A DNA stretch of 64,000 nt from Sagittula marina. GTDB taxonomy: Bacteria; Pseudomonadota; Alphaproteobacteria; Rhodobacterales; Rhodobacteraceae. Position numbers and translations under genes: made by a program. Shown here piece by piece: positions 36,326 through 44,368 of this stretch. The notes beneath the pieces are model-generated. The model had not been told where the DNA came from and made no database searches. It was given only the letters and a program-made list of their open reading frames with translations. The stretch is from positions 124,001 through 188,000 of the forward strand of contig NZ_JACIEJ010000001.1 of NCBI RefSeq assembly GCF_014196795.1, read 5' to 3'. Positions within the stretch are counted from its first letter, which is position 1. Each line of letters begins with the position of its first letter.

Positions 36326-38434
36326 TCAAAACCCGAACAAGCCCGCCTGCGTGATCGCCCGATCGATGAACCGCGCGCGGTCGGCTTCGGGCTGCCAGCC
36401 CAGAACGCGTTTGGGCGCGCCGTTGTCGAAGTGGGAAAAGTGCGCCCGGCTTTGCCAGTCGGCGCGTGACGGGCGGATGACCGCCTTGCGCCGCAATGCG
36501 TGCTTTTTGAGCAGGTACTTCACTGCATCAGACGCGTAAAAGACATTCAGATTGCCCGGCACCACGCGAATACGCGCGCCCAGTTGGTCGTGGATCGCGT
36601 CAAAGTAATCGCGGGCGGACAACATCGGCTCCCCGATCAGGTTAAAGCTCTGGCCCTCGACTTGGACAGCATCCGCCTCGCCCATGGCGATCAGCCCGTC
36701 TGCCACGTCGTCATTGAGCACAAAGGGCAGGATGTTGCGTCCATGCCCCCAGATGCGCACAGCCCCCGCGCCGTGCCAGCGCCCGATCCCCCAGTGTTGC
36801 AGCGGGCCGCCGGGGCCGACCACGATGCCGGGCCGCGCGATGGTCAGCGGCAGGCCCCGCTCTCGATGCAGTTTCAGCAGTTGCTTTTCACACTCGGCCT
36901 TTGACCGGGCGTACATGTTGCGGTCTGTCATATCGTCGGCAAAGCCGGTCGTCTCAGAGATGGTCTTTGTCGGGTCAGACATGTCGTAGGACGCGATGGT
37001 GCCGGTATAGACAAGCCGTTTCACGCCAGCCTTTTCACAGGCCATACCGATGCGCGTGGCCACGCCCACATCATGGATCAACGCGTCCTGCCACGTGTCG
37101 GTCATCGCACGGGCGAGGTTGTAGACCACCTCGATCCCTTGCATCGCCTCGGTGAGCGCGTCCAGATCGTAAAGGTCCACCGGAACGGTTTCCACCTGAT
37201 CGGGCAGGTCAGGGAAGGGGCCGGAGCGCCCGCGCGACACGACGCGCACATCGCGGCCTGTCTCCACCAACCGCCGTGTCAAAGCGCGTCCGATAAAGCC
37301 GGTGCCGCCGATGACCATCGCGGTGGGGTTGGGCTGGCGGGTCTGCACCGCAGGGGCGGCCACCTGTTTCACATCTTCCGGAAGCGCGTCGATGATGCGG
37401 TCGATGGTGTCCATCACGGCCACCGCAGACTCGGCAGAGAAACGCGGATCTTGCGCGCCCTTCGCCATTGCGCCGTAGATCGCGGCGCCCATGCCCCGAA
37501 AGCTTTGCGCATAGGGGCTGCGCGTGTTGAGGGAGCGCGCTTGCGTCCAGGCGTTCTGCGCCCCGACCTTGAGCCGTTGCTCGGACACGTCGAGCTGTTT
37601 GCGCAGCGGGTTCACGATCAGATCCGAGGCATTCTCCCGTTCCACCGTCAGCGTGTCGGCAGCATAGTCCAGACACGCCCGCGCAGAGGAGCCGCGCAAC
37701 GTGACAGAGCGGTCATCCACGGTTTCGACCATGGTGATCTGGAACGAGAGGTTCACATGACCGGCACGGGCGAGGATGCGAAAGCTCTGCGGTCGGGCGT
37801 CGTCGCCGGGAAGCATCACCGGATGACCGGCTTCGGCATGGGTGATCTCGATCTCGCCAAACAGGTCGTGGGCAAAGGCCACCAGATGCGGGCCCAGTTC
37901 CAGCAGCAGGTTCTGCGGTTGCTGCAAAAGCCACAGGTTAAAGGGCCCTGACCGCAGCGGCGCAAGCGGCAGCGCCCAAAGGATCTCTGCGGTGTGGATC
38001 CGACCGTAATCGCCCTCTTGCATCGCGCGCTTCATGGCGACATATGACGGCAGTCCAAGAAAGTTGTGACCGGGGGCAAACAGCTGCCCATGCGTCCGCG
38101 CGGTGTCCGCGATTCGGCGGGTGGCTTCGGCTGATTCGGCAACAGGCTTTTCCACAAGCACATTCAGGCCGCCAGACAGACATTGTGTGGCGATACCCTC
38201 GTGTACGTTGGGCGGTGTGAGAATATGAACCGCGTCACAGGTTTTCGATTCGATCAAGTTATCCACAGATGTGAACACCTCTGCCCCATGTTGATCCGCG
38301 AGGGTTTTGGCAGCGGATTCGCGTGGGTCGCAGATGGCGGCGATTCGAACCCCGGGCGTGGCACCAAGCGCGTCTGCGTGCCAGTCTGCGATGTATCCTG
38401 CGCCAATCAGTCCGATGCGTATCTCTTGGGTCAT
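36326..38434 (-). CDS. Gfo/Idh/MocA oxidoreductase fused to an NAD-dependent epimerase/dehydratase
   Basis: This is a 702-residue bifunctional protein. Residues 1-340 are a Gfo/Idh/MocA dehydrogenase (nucleotide motif GLIGAGYIADWHADAL, and the family EKP motif in VEKPVAES). Residues about 370-702 are an extended SDR (VIGGTGFIGRALTRRL, YxxxK in MYARSKAECEK). Both act on nucleotide sugars or related substrates by NAD(P)-dependent redox chemistry, so the fusion may run successive steps on one sugar. Its start overlaps the stop of the upstream GT2 by one base (TAATG). It is the last gene of a five-gene coupled operon on the minus strand. Confidence 0.87.
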   Translation of the reverse strand: MTQEIRIGLIGAGYIADWHADALGATPGVRIAAICDPRESAAKTLADQHGAEVFTSVDNLIESKTCDAVHILTPPNVHEGIATQCLSGGLNVLVEKPVAESAEATRRIADTARTHGQLFAPGHNFLGLPSYVAMKRAMQEGDYGRIHTAEILWALPLAPLRSGPFNLWLLQQPQNLLLELGPHLVAFAHDLFGEIEITHAEAGHPVMLPGDDARPQSFRILARAGHVNLSFQITMVETVDDRSVTLRGSSARACLDYAADTLTVERENASDLIVNPLRKQLDVSEQRLKVGAQNAWTQARSLNTRSPYAQSFRGMGAAIYGAMAKGAQDPRFSAESAVAVMDTIDRIIDALPEDVKQVAAPAVQTRQPNPTAMVIGGTGFIGRALTRRLVETGRDVRVVSRGRSGPFPDLPDQVETVPVDLYDLDALTEAMQGIEVVYNLARAMTDTWQDALIHDVGVATRIGMACEKAGVKRLVYTGTIASYDMSDPTKTISETTGFADDMTDRNMYARSKAECEKQLLKLHRERGLPLTIARPGIVVGPGGPLQHWGIGRWHGAGAVRIWGHGRNILPFVLNDDVADGLIAMGEADAVQVEGQSFNLIGEPMLSARDYFDAIHDQLGARIRVVPGNLNVFYASDAVKYLLKKHALRRKAVIRPSRADWQSRAHFSHFDNGAPKRVLGWQPEADRARFIDRAITQAGLFGF

Positions 38435-39399
38435 TACTTGTACTCGATCAGTGTCATGTCCGCCCCGGTCAGCCGCCGCCGGTAAAAGCGCAGCATGCCG
38501 ATCAGGTTCGGAAATTTGGAAAGAAAGATAAGGCTGGCCTGTCGCGCGGGCTCTGACAGGCCGTTACGTTTAAGGCCCTGCATGGTGCGCAGGTAGTTCA
38601 ATCCATACAGGCCAATCACCAAGAACGTCAGCCAGAGCGACGTCACCAGCCCGAAGATCATCGCAAATGGCAGAAGCGCGGCGTAAATCCAGGTGCGACG
38701 GCGTTCGTTGGCGAAATATTCGGGATGCAGATGACCGACCTGGGCAAAGCCATGCCCGGTGCGGACCGCTCGCTGCCACCACTGGCCAAAACGCAGCATG
38801 GCTGCATCATGCCGGGTCATTGGCAGGGGCAGCCGGTGCAGGGACCAACCTGCCTTGCGAAAGCGGACGCAGACCTCTTCATCCTCACTTGCGACGATCG
38901 ACGGGTTCATGCCCCCCACCTGCTGCCACAGCGCGGCGCGCACCATCATGTCGCCGCCACACGCTTTGATCGGCCCGGCGGGGCGATGCCATTCCCAATC
39001 GCAAAGCCGATTGTACAAGGATGCCTCGGGGTGAATCTCGGACCGCCAACCGGTGACCATGCCGACCTCTGGGTGCCCGTCGAGAAAGTCGCGCCCGGCG
39101 TCGAGCCAGCCTTCCACCAGCGCGCAGTCACCGTCGATGAATTGCACGTAGTCGGGGGCGCCGTCGGGCAGGCGCAGCGCGTCAAAGCCTGCGTTGCGCG
39201 CGCGCGCGGCGCTGAACGGCACGGACATGTCCAGTTGCACGACCAATGCGCCGGCACGCTCGGCCTCGAGCACGCTGTCGTCGGTGGAGCCGGAGTCCAC
39301 ATAGATGACACGATTGGCCATGCCGCGCACCGATGCCAAGGACGCCACCAGTCGAGCCCCCTCGTTGCGGCCAATCAGTATAACGTGGATCGGGGTCAT
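38434..39399 (-). CDS. Glycosyltransferase family 2
   Basis: This is a 321-residue enzyme with a GT-A domain (MTPIHVILIGRNEGARL, IYVDSGSTDDS, QFIDGDC as the acidic motif, and a catalytic-site SEDEEVCVRF) and a C-terminal hydrophobic segment (about residues 240-275) that anchors it at the membrane. Its ATG overlaps the stop of the upstream GT4 as ATGA and its stop touches the fusion gene start, so it is in the five-gene operon. Substrates are unknown. Confidence 0.87.
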   Translation of the reverse strand: MTPIHVILIGRNEGARLVASLASVRGMANRVIYVDSGSTDDSVLEAERAGALVVQLDMSVPFSAARARNAGFDALRLPDGAPDYVQFIDGDCALVEGWLDAGRDFLDGHPEVGMVTGWRSEIHPEASLYNRLCDWEWHRPAGPIKACGGDMMVRAALWQQVGGMNPSIVASEDEEVCVRFRKAGWSLHRLPLPMTRHDAAMLRFGQWWQRAVRTGHGFAQVGHLHPEYFANERRRTWIYAALLPFAMIFGLVTSLWLTFLVIGLYGLNYLRTMQGLKRNGLSEPARQASLIFLSKFPNLIGMLRFYRRRLTGADMTLIEYK

Positions 39400-40631
39400 G
39401 CGGCAGGCTCCGGCCGTTTGGGGGGCTGTTCCCCGCGCGCATAAGTGGTGAACAGCGTCGAGAGGCGCGCGGCCTCTGTATGTATGTTGTAATCGGTCTC
39501 GACAATAGCGCGGCCCTGCGCGCCCATTTCCCTGCGGTCATCGCGGGCAAGCGTGTCGGCAATGGCCTGCGCCAGCGCATCGGCGTCCCCCGGCGCGACC
39601 AGAGTTCCGGCGTTGTCACGCACCAGCTCAGACACGCCGGCGATGCGCGTGGTAACGACCGGCACGCCGGAGGCCATCGCTTCCATCAAAACCACCGGGA
39701 CGCCCTCGGCAAAGGAGGGCAGCACGAACAGATCGGTGCGCGACAGTTCCTCGGCCACTTCGGCCTGACTGCGGTAACCCATGAAGGTGATAAAGGGGTG
39801 CATGTCCAACTGGCGGGCGTATGCGTCGATGGCGGCGCGTTCCGGTCCGTCACCGATCAGGGTCAGCCTCAGATCCGGGTGCGTGTGGCGCAGCAGTGCA
39901 ATCGCGCGCAGCAGCACGGGCACGCCTTTGACCCCGGCGAGCCGACCGACGAACAGCATGTTCTGCGCGTCATGGGGGGCGCTCGTATAGCGCGAGGGGT
40001 CCACGCCGCAATGAATGACGTGAAACCGGTCCCAATGGATCTGGTTGGCAAAGCACATCAGTTGCGAACGGGCGAAATCGCTGATGCAGGCGACAAAGGC
40101 CGCGCGTTCGGACTTTTCGTCAATGCGCCAATGATGCGGCTCAAAGAAGATGTCCGGCCCGTGGATGGTAAAACTGTAGGGAATGCCCGACATCTCGGAG
40201 GCCAGCATCGCCACGGTGCAGGACGCCTTGGCGATGTGATTGTGCAGATGGTCGATGCCTTGCCGCTGCATGTGGTCCGCCAGCACCGCAGCCTCGGCAA
40301 AGTAGATAAGGTTGTAGAGGCGCCCCTTGATCCCTTTTGGCGCGGTGGTCCATGCCAGTTTCAGCGCACGCATGTACCGTCTGGGGCGCTTGAGGTAGCG
40401 CAGGTGCGCGCGCATCAGTCTGGGACCCTTGCAGGCGTCGAGCACTTTGAACGTGCGCGTGTGCTCTGCGCGCTGTTCCGGCCCCACGAGGTGTTCGGCC
40501 CCGGTGGTGCGGATGGAACAGGTCTCCACCTCGTGGCCCAGTGCGCGCAGCGCCGCCACTTCACGCTGAATGAACGTGTCGGAGGCGCGCGGGTATTCCC
40601 CGGTGAGATAGGCGAGTTTCGGCAGTGTCAT
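39396..40631 (-). CDS. Glycosyltransferase family 4 (colanic-acid-type)
   Basis: This is a 411-residue GT-B retaining enzyme. The N-terminal domain carries GEYPRASDTFIQREVAAL, typical of polysaccharide GT4 enzymes. The donor domain has FVGRLAGVKGVPVLL, LIGDGPERAAID and the EX7E site SFAEGVPVVLMEAMASGVPV. The start and stop both lie in ATGA overlaps with the SDR upstream and the GT2 downstream. The sequence does not reveal the donor sugar. Confidence 0.9.
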   Translation of the reverse strand: MTLPKLAYLTGEYPRASDTFIQREVAALRALGHEVETCSIRTTGAEHLVGPEQRAEHTRTFKVLDACKGPRLMRAHLRYLKRPRRYMRALKLAWTTAPKGIKGRLYNLIYFAEAAVLADHMQRQGIDHLHNHIAKASCTVAMLASEMSGIPYSFTIHGPDIFFEPHHWRIDEKSERAAFVACISDFARSQLMCFANQIHWDRFHVIHCGVDPSRYTSAPHDAQNMLFVGRLAGVKGVPVLLRAIALLRHTHPDLRLTLIGDGPERAAIDAYARQLDMHPFITFMGYRSQAEVAEELSRTDLFVLPSFAEGVPVVLMEAMASGVPVVTTRIAGVSELVRDNAGTLVAPGDADALAQAIADTLARDDRREMGAQGRAIVETDYNIHTEAARLSTLFTTYARGEQPPKRPEPAA

Positions 40632-41599
40632 TCTGACTCTTTCGTGCGGGCCATCATGCCCTCAAAGCTGTCGATGTCTTCGCCACCCAATCTATGGCGC
40701 AGCGCTGTGTTCGGGTAGGTCAGTGGCATCATGCGGGCGCGTAGAATGGACGGCTGGAACAGGCCGGGCAGCTTGGCTGACAGTGGCCCCAGCACACCGG
40801 CCATGCCAGCCCACGCGCCATAGGGCACGGACGTGTTGATCCGGGGCCAGCCGTAGCACCGTTTGTGCGCGCGCAGAAACCGGGCGCGCGTCGGGCGGTC
40901 GTCGTCAAACACATTCACCGTGCCGGGACCGGAGGTCTGCGCCGCCGTGATAGCCGCGCGGGCAACGTGATCCACATGGGCGAGCGGCAGCTCCCCCTCC
41001 GACCCAATGGTGACAAACAGCTTCGATGCCCAGAACCCCTGAAGCGCGTGCCAAGACCGCCCCGGTCCCCAGATCACGCCGGGGCGCAAGGTCCAGCCGT
41101 CGCGCAACGCTTCAGCCAACAGCGCCTCCTGCATCCGCTTGGCCCCGGCATAGGCGTCGCGCGCGTTTGCCGGGGTCGAGGGCATGGGGATCAGCGGCGT
41201 CGCCTCGGTCATCGCCTCGCCGGGGGCAAGCCGGTCGGTGTCATAAACCGCAAGGGAGGAGATCAGGACCAACCGGGAAGGCCGCACGCGCAGCGCATCG
41301 CGGACCGTGGCGCTTGCGGTCATGGTGTCGCGGGCGAGGCGTTCGGGATCGTCCCCCAGATGCGCCGCCGCGTGGATCAGTGCTGCGCTGTCTGGCAAGG
41401 CCTCGGCCAGACGCTGCGCTGCCTCCGCGTCGGTGAGGTCAAGCCGGAGATGTGTGATGCCCGCGTCGTCGGCCCACTGGGGCAACGGGGTGGAACGGGT
41501 CACGGCCAGCACAGGCAATCCTTGCCGCCGCGCCTCAGCCACGCAGGCGCGCCCGACAAAGCCATTGGCCCCGGTTATCGCGATGGTCAAAGCGGTCAT
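40628..41599 (-). CDS. NAD-dependent epimerase/dehydratase (extended SDR)
   Basis: This 323-residue extended SDR starts MTALTIAITGANGFVGRACVAEA, carries the Ser of LISSLAVYDTD, and has the catalytic YAGAKRMQE (YxxxK). It acts on a nucleotide sugar, with epimerase, dehydratase or reductase all possible. The ATG at 41599 forms an ATGA overlap with the upstream Gfo-type gene, which fixes the start; a longer open frame reaches to 41923 inside that gene. Its stop overlaps the GT4 start. Confidence 0.88.
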   Translation of the reverse strand: MTALTIAITGANGFVGRACVAEARRQGLPVLAVTRSTPLPQWADDAGITHLRLDLTDAEAAQRLAEALPDSAALIHAAAHLGDDPERLARDTMTASATVRDALRVRPSRLVLISSLAVYDTDRLAPGEAMTEATPLIPMPSTPANARDAYAGAKRMQEALLAEALRDGWTLRPGVIWGPGRSWHALQGFWASKLFVTIGSEGELPLAHVDHVARAAITAAQTSGPGTVNVFDDDRPTRARFLRAHKRCYGWPRINTSVPYGAWAGMAGVLGPLSAKLPGLFQPSILRARMMPLTYPNTALRHRLGGEDIDSFEGMMARTKESE

Positions 41600-42750
41600 T
41601 TCGCCCATGGCATCGGCTCCACCGGGTCGCAGGTCGTGGTCATGCGCTGGGCGCCTGTGGTCTCTCCCGCGTTCTGGATGGCCAATGTGACCTCTGTCAG
41701 GTGCAAAGCCATGGCGTTGGTCATGCGCGGCGGCCGATGTTCCCGCGCGGCCTGCAGCACCTCCGCCGGACCGAGGGCAAAGTTCATCGCCGCCGCGCCC
41801 CAGCGCTCGACCTTGGGATGGGTGGGCTGCGGCAGCTTGATCCGCTTCGGCCAGGGGTGTTCCATCAGCCGCCGTCGCACCGTCAGGCGGCGGGCAAAGC
41901 GCACCTTGGCCGCGTTGTCCCATGCGGCCTTGCAGGACAGCACGCCTTTGTCCCCGACGACGCGGATGGTGTGATCATGTGGCGCGGTGATCGAGCAGGT
42001 CAGCCGCGTCACCGGGCCGTTCTCGAAGTAAAGAATCGCCACGGACAGATCAGGGGCAAACGGGCCGTTGCCCTCCTTGTCGGGGATGGTCTCTGCGCTT
42101 GCGGCCACCACGGTGCGCACCGATCCGAACCACGACATAAGCCATGTGAGGTAATAGCCCGCATGTTCCAGCGTGCATCCGACGCGGAACTCGTCCTCGA
42201 ACGGCCAGGGCGCGCCGGATTCCGAGACCCACTTGTGATAGGCAGCCTGCGGGATGAACCCATCGTCCAATTCGGCATAAATCGCCCGAGGTGTGCCGAC
42301 AGTGCCCGCGCGCAAGGCATGGCCGAGCGTCTGCGCTGCTTCGCCCAAGGCCGAACAGGGCGCGGAGGCCAGGACCAACCCTTTCGCCTCGGCCAGATCG
42401 TGCAGAGCGCGCGCATCGTCAAAGGCGGTCGCCAGTGGCTTTTCGGAATAGACCGGGTGCCCCGCCTCCAGGCAGGCTTTTGACGTGTCAAAATGCGCAT
42501 GCGGGTTTGTCAGGTTCACCACCAAGGCACCGGGCGCAGCCGCCAGAAGCGCCGCGAAACTGTCACACTGAGGGTAGCCCCAATGGCTGCAGAACGCCGC
42601 CCGCCGTGCCGCGTCGATGTCAAAGACCCCCGCGACCTCGATATTCGGAAAGGTCTTCAGGGAACGCGCATACAGGTCGGCCACGAAACCGCAGCCGAGC
42701 AACAGGATCCGGTCCTTCTGACCGCTATTCAAAACCGTCGTGCTTTTCAC
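41596..42750 (-). CDS. Gfo/Idh/MocA family oxidoreductase (first gene of the operon)
   Basis: This is a 384-residue NAD(P)-dependent sugar dehydrogenase. The N-terminal motif is RILLLGCGFVADLYARSL, the family EKP motif is in YSEKPLATAF, and the substrate part includes DDGFIPQAAYHKWVSES and GCTLEHAGYYLTWL. I chose GTG at 42750 with GAGGGG upstream. It opens the minus-strand operon of five coupled genes. The region 42751-42941 between it and the divergent GT26 gene presumably holds both promoters, though I can point to no clear box. The sugar substrate is unknown. Confidence 0.87.
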   Translation of the reverse strand: MKSTTVLNSGQKDRILLLGCGFVADLYARSLKTFPNIEVAGVFDIDAARRAAFCSHWGYPQCDSFAALLAAAPGALVVNLTNPHAHFDTSKACLEAGHPVYSEKPLATAFDDARALHDLAEAKGLVLASAPCSALGEAAQTLGHALRAGTVGTPRAIYAELDDGFIPQAAYHKWVSESGAPWPFEDEFRVGCTLEHAGYYLTWLMSWFGSVRTVVAASAETIPDKEGNGPFAPDLSVAILYFENGPVTRLTCSITAPHDHTIRVVGDKGVLSCKAAWDNAAKVRFARRLTVRRRLMEHPWPKRIKLPQPTHPKVERWGAAAMNFALGPAEVLQAAREHRPPRMTNAMALHLTEVTLAIQNAGETTGAQRMTTTCDPVEPMPWAK

Positions 42751-42941
42751 AACGCACCCCTCGTGACCCGCCTTCCCCTTACAGGAGAACGTGGCGATTT
42801 TTCGGCGCTCTGCCCGGAAATCGGCCATGACTGCGGCACTGCGGCATCACTGCATGAATTTTTGGCAGTGTTGTTGCACAAACGGCACGGACCTTGTGGA
42901 TAGGACGCGCTATCTACGCAGACGGGGAAGCGAGGCTGCCA

Positions 42942-43706
42942 ATGTTCTTCGGTGTCGAGGGTGAAGAGATAGAGGTCAACGTGCCCAACTGGGCCGTGCT
43001 CGAAGCGCGCGTGCGAGAACGTTTTGCGCAACGCCGTGGCTTTGCCCTGGCGACCATTAACCTTGACCACATCGTCAAACTGCGCGCCTCGCCTCGGTTC
43101 CGCATGGCCTATGCGGCGCAGGATTTCGTCGTGGCGGATGGCAACCCCATCGTCTGGATGTCCCGACTGGCGGGGCGGCCTGTCTCGCTGATCCCCGGAT
43201 CGGAGGCGATATTGCCTCTTGCGCGTCTTGCCGCCGCCCAAGGGGTCACTGTCGCGCTGTTCGGTGCGTCCGACCGGGTGTTGGCCGCCGCGCAGGAATA
43301 CCTGGAACGCGAAGTGCGCGATCTGCGTGTGGTTTGCCGCATCGCACCCGCCATGGGCTTTGACCCCGAAAGCGAGCTGGCAGAGGCGATGCTGGGCGAA
43401 ATCGCCGACAGCGGTGCGCGCCTGTGCTTTGTAGCCCTGGGCGCGCCCAAGCAGGAAATGTTCGCCGCCCATGGCCGCAAAGTCGCGCCGGAAGTGGGCT
43501 TTGCCTCCATCGGCGCCGGGTTGGATTTTTATGCCGGCGAACAGAATCGCGCGCCAGAATGGGTGCGCAAATTTGCGCTGGAATGGTTGTGGCGCGCGGC
43601 CTCCAGCCCCAGGCGGCTTGGCCCGCGTTACGCCAAATGCCTGGCGATCCTGCCCGGCGAAGCGGCGAAAGCCGCGCTGATCCGGTTGAAGGATCGCAAG
43701 GTCTAA
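42942..43706 (+). CDS. WecG/TagA/CpsF family glycosyltransferase (GT26)
   Basis: This 254-residue enzyme has the GT26 motifs ATINLDHIVKLRASP, VVADGNPIVWMSRL, PGSEAILPLARL, and ALGAPKQEMFAAH plus the C-terminal YAGEQNRAPEWVRKFALEW. In E. coli WecG, the family adds ManNAcA to lipid-linked GlcNAc, and TagA adds ManNAc. The ATG at 42942 has GAGG upstream; a longer frame starts at 42894. Its TAA overlaps the stop of the convergent acetyltransferase gene. Confidence 0.88.
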   Translation: MFFGVEGEEIEVNVPNWAVLEARVRERFAQRRGFALATINLDHIVKLRASPRFRMAYAAQDFVVADGNPIVWMSRLAGRPVSLIPGSEAILPLARLAAAQGVTVALFGASDRVLAAAQEYLEREVRDLRVVCRIAPAMGFDPESELAEAMLGEIADSGARLCFVALGAPKQEMFAAHGRKVAPEVGFASIGAGLDFYAGEQNRAPEWVRKFALEWLWRAASSPRRLGPRYAKCLAILPGEAAKAALIRLKDRKV

Positions 43707-44197
43707 GGGGCTTTGGAAATGACCCGCGCGGGCACACCGGCCACGGTCGCCCCGGCAGGCACATCCCGCGTCACGACAGCATTGGCGCCGATCACCGCGT
43801 GATCGCCCACGGTCAAAGGCCCGATCAGCTTGGCCCCAGCGCCCACATCCACATGCCCCCCCAGGATCACCGGCCCGGCGAAGGTCACCTGATGGAAAAT
43901 CATGCAGTTCGGGCCGATCACGGCCTCGGGGTGTATGATGATGCCGGTCGGATGTGTCAGCCGCAGACCGCCCCCGATCTGCGTGTTGAGATGCAGCTCG
44001 GATTGCGTCATCAGCGTCCAGAACCAATGCACCATCACCCAGTATTTCGCGCGCATCCGCCCCAGGGGGCCCCGCGCGCGACAGGCCTGATAGCGGCGCA
44101 CCGACCGGATCAGCTTTGGGCCCGGGTCCCAAAAGCGCGACACCGTTTCCCGTGACCAATCGGGCACGCTCGCCGAAATGTCGCTTTCTTGATGCAT
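43703..44197 (-). CDS. Hexapeptide-repeat acetyltransferase (serine acetyltransferase-like)
   Basis: This is a 164-residue protein with left-handed beta-helix repeats from about residue 70: LNTQIGGGLRLTHPTGI, VIGPNCMIFHQVTFAGP, DVGAGAKLIGPLTVGD and VIGANAVVTRDVPAGATVAG. It resembles the small CysE-like or colanic-acid WcaB acetyltransferases that O-acetylate sugars. I chose the ATG at 44197, nine bases after GGAGG; the ATG at 44203 is only three bases from it. It overlaps the GT26 stop and is divergent from the O-acyltransferase gene. Confidence 0.83.
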   Translation of the reverse strand: MHQESDISASVPDWSRETVSRFWDPGPKLIRSVRRYQACRARGPLGRMRAKYWVMVHWFWTLMTQSELHLNTQIGGGLRLTHPTGIIIHPEAVIGPNCMIFHQVTFAGPVILGGHVDVGAGAKLIGPLTVGDHAVIGANAVVTRDVPAGATVAGVPARVISKAP

Positions 44198-44368
44198 TCT
44201 CATTGGCCTCCACGGCGATGCGCCATATTCCTGCCCAGAAATGCTGTATCTTGCACACAATGGCAACAAAACACGCTGTTTGCATGGGGCGACGCTGTCC
44301 CCGTCGGCAAAGCCGGCGCACAACGATGCAGGCATGAACTTCATCCGCGCCGGAGAACCCGGAAACAC

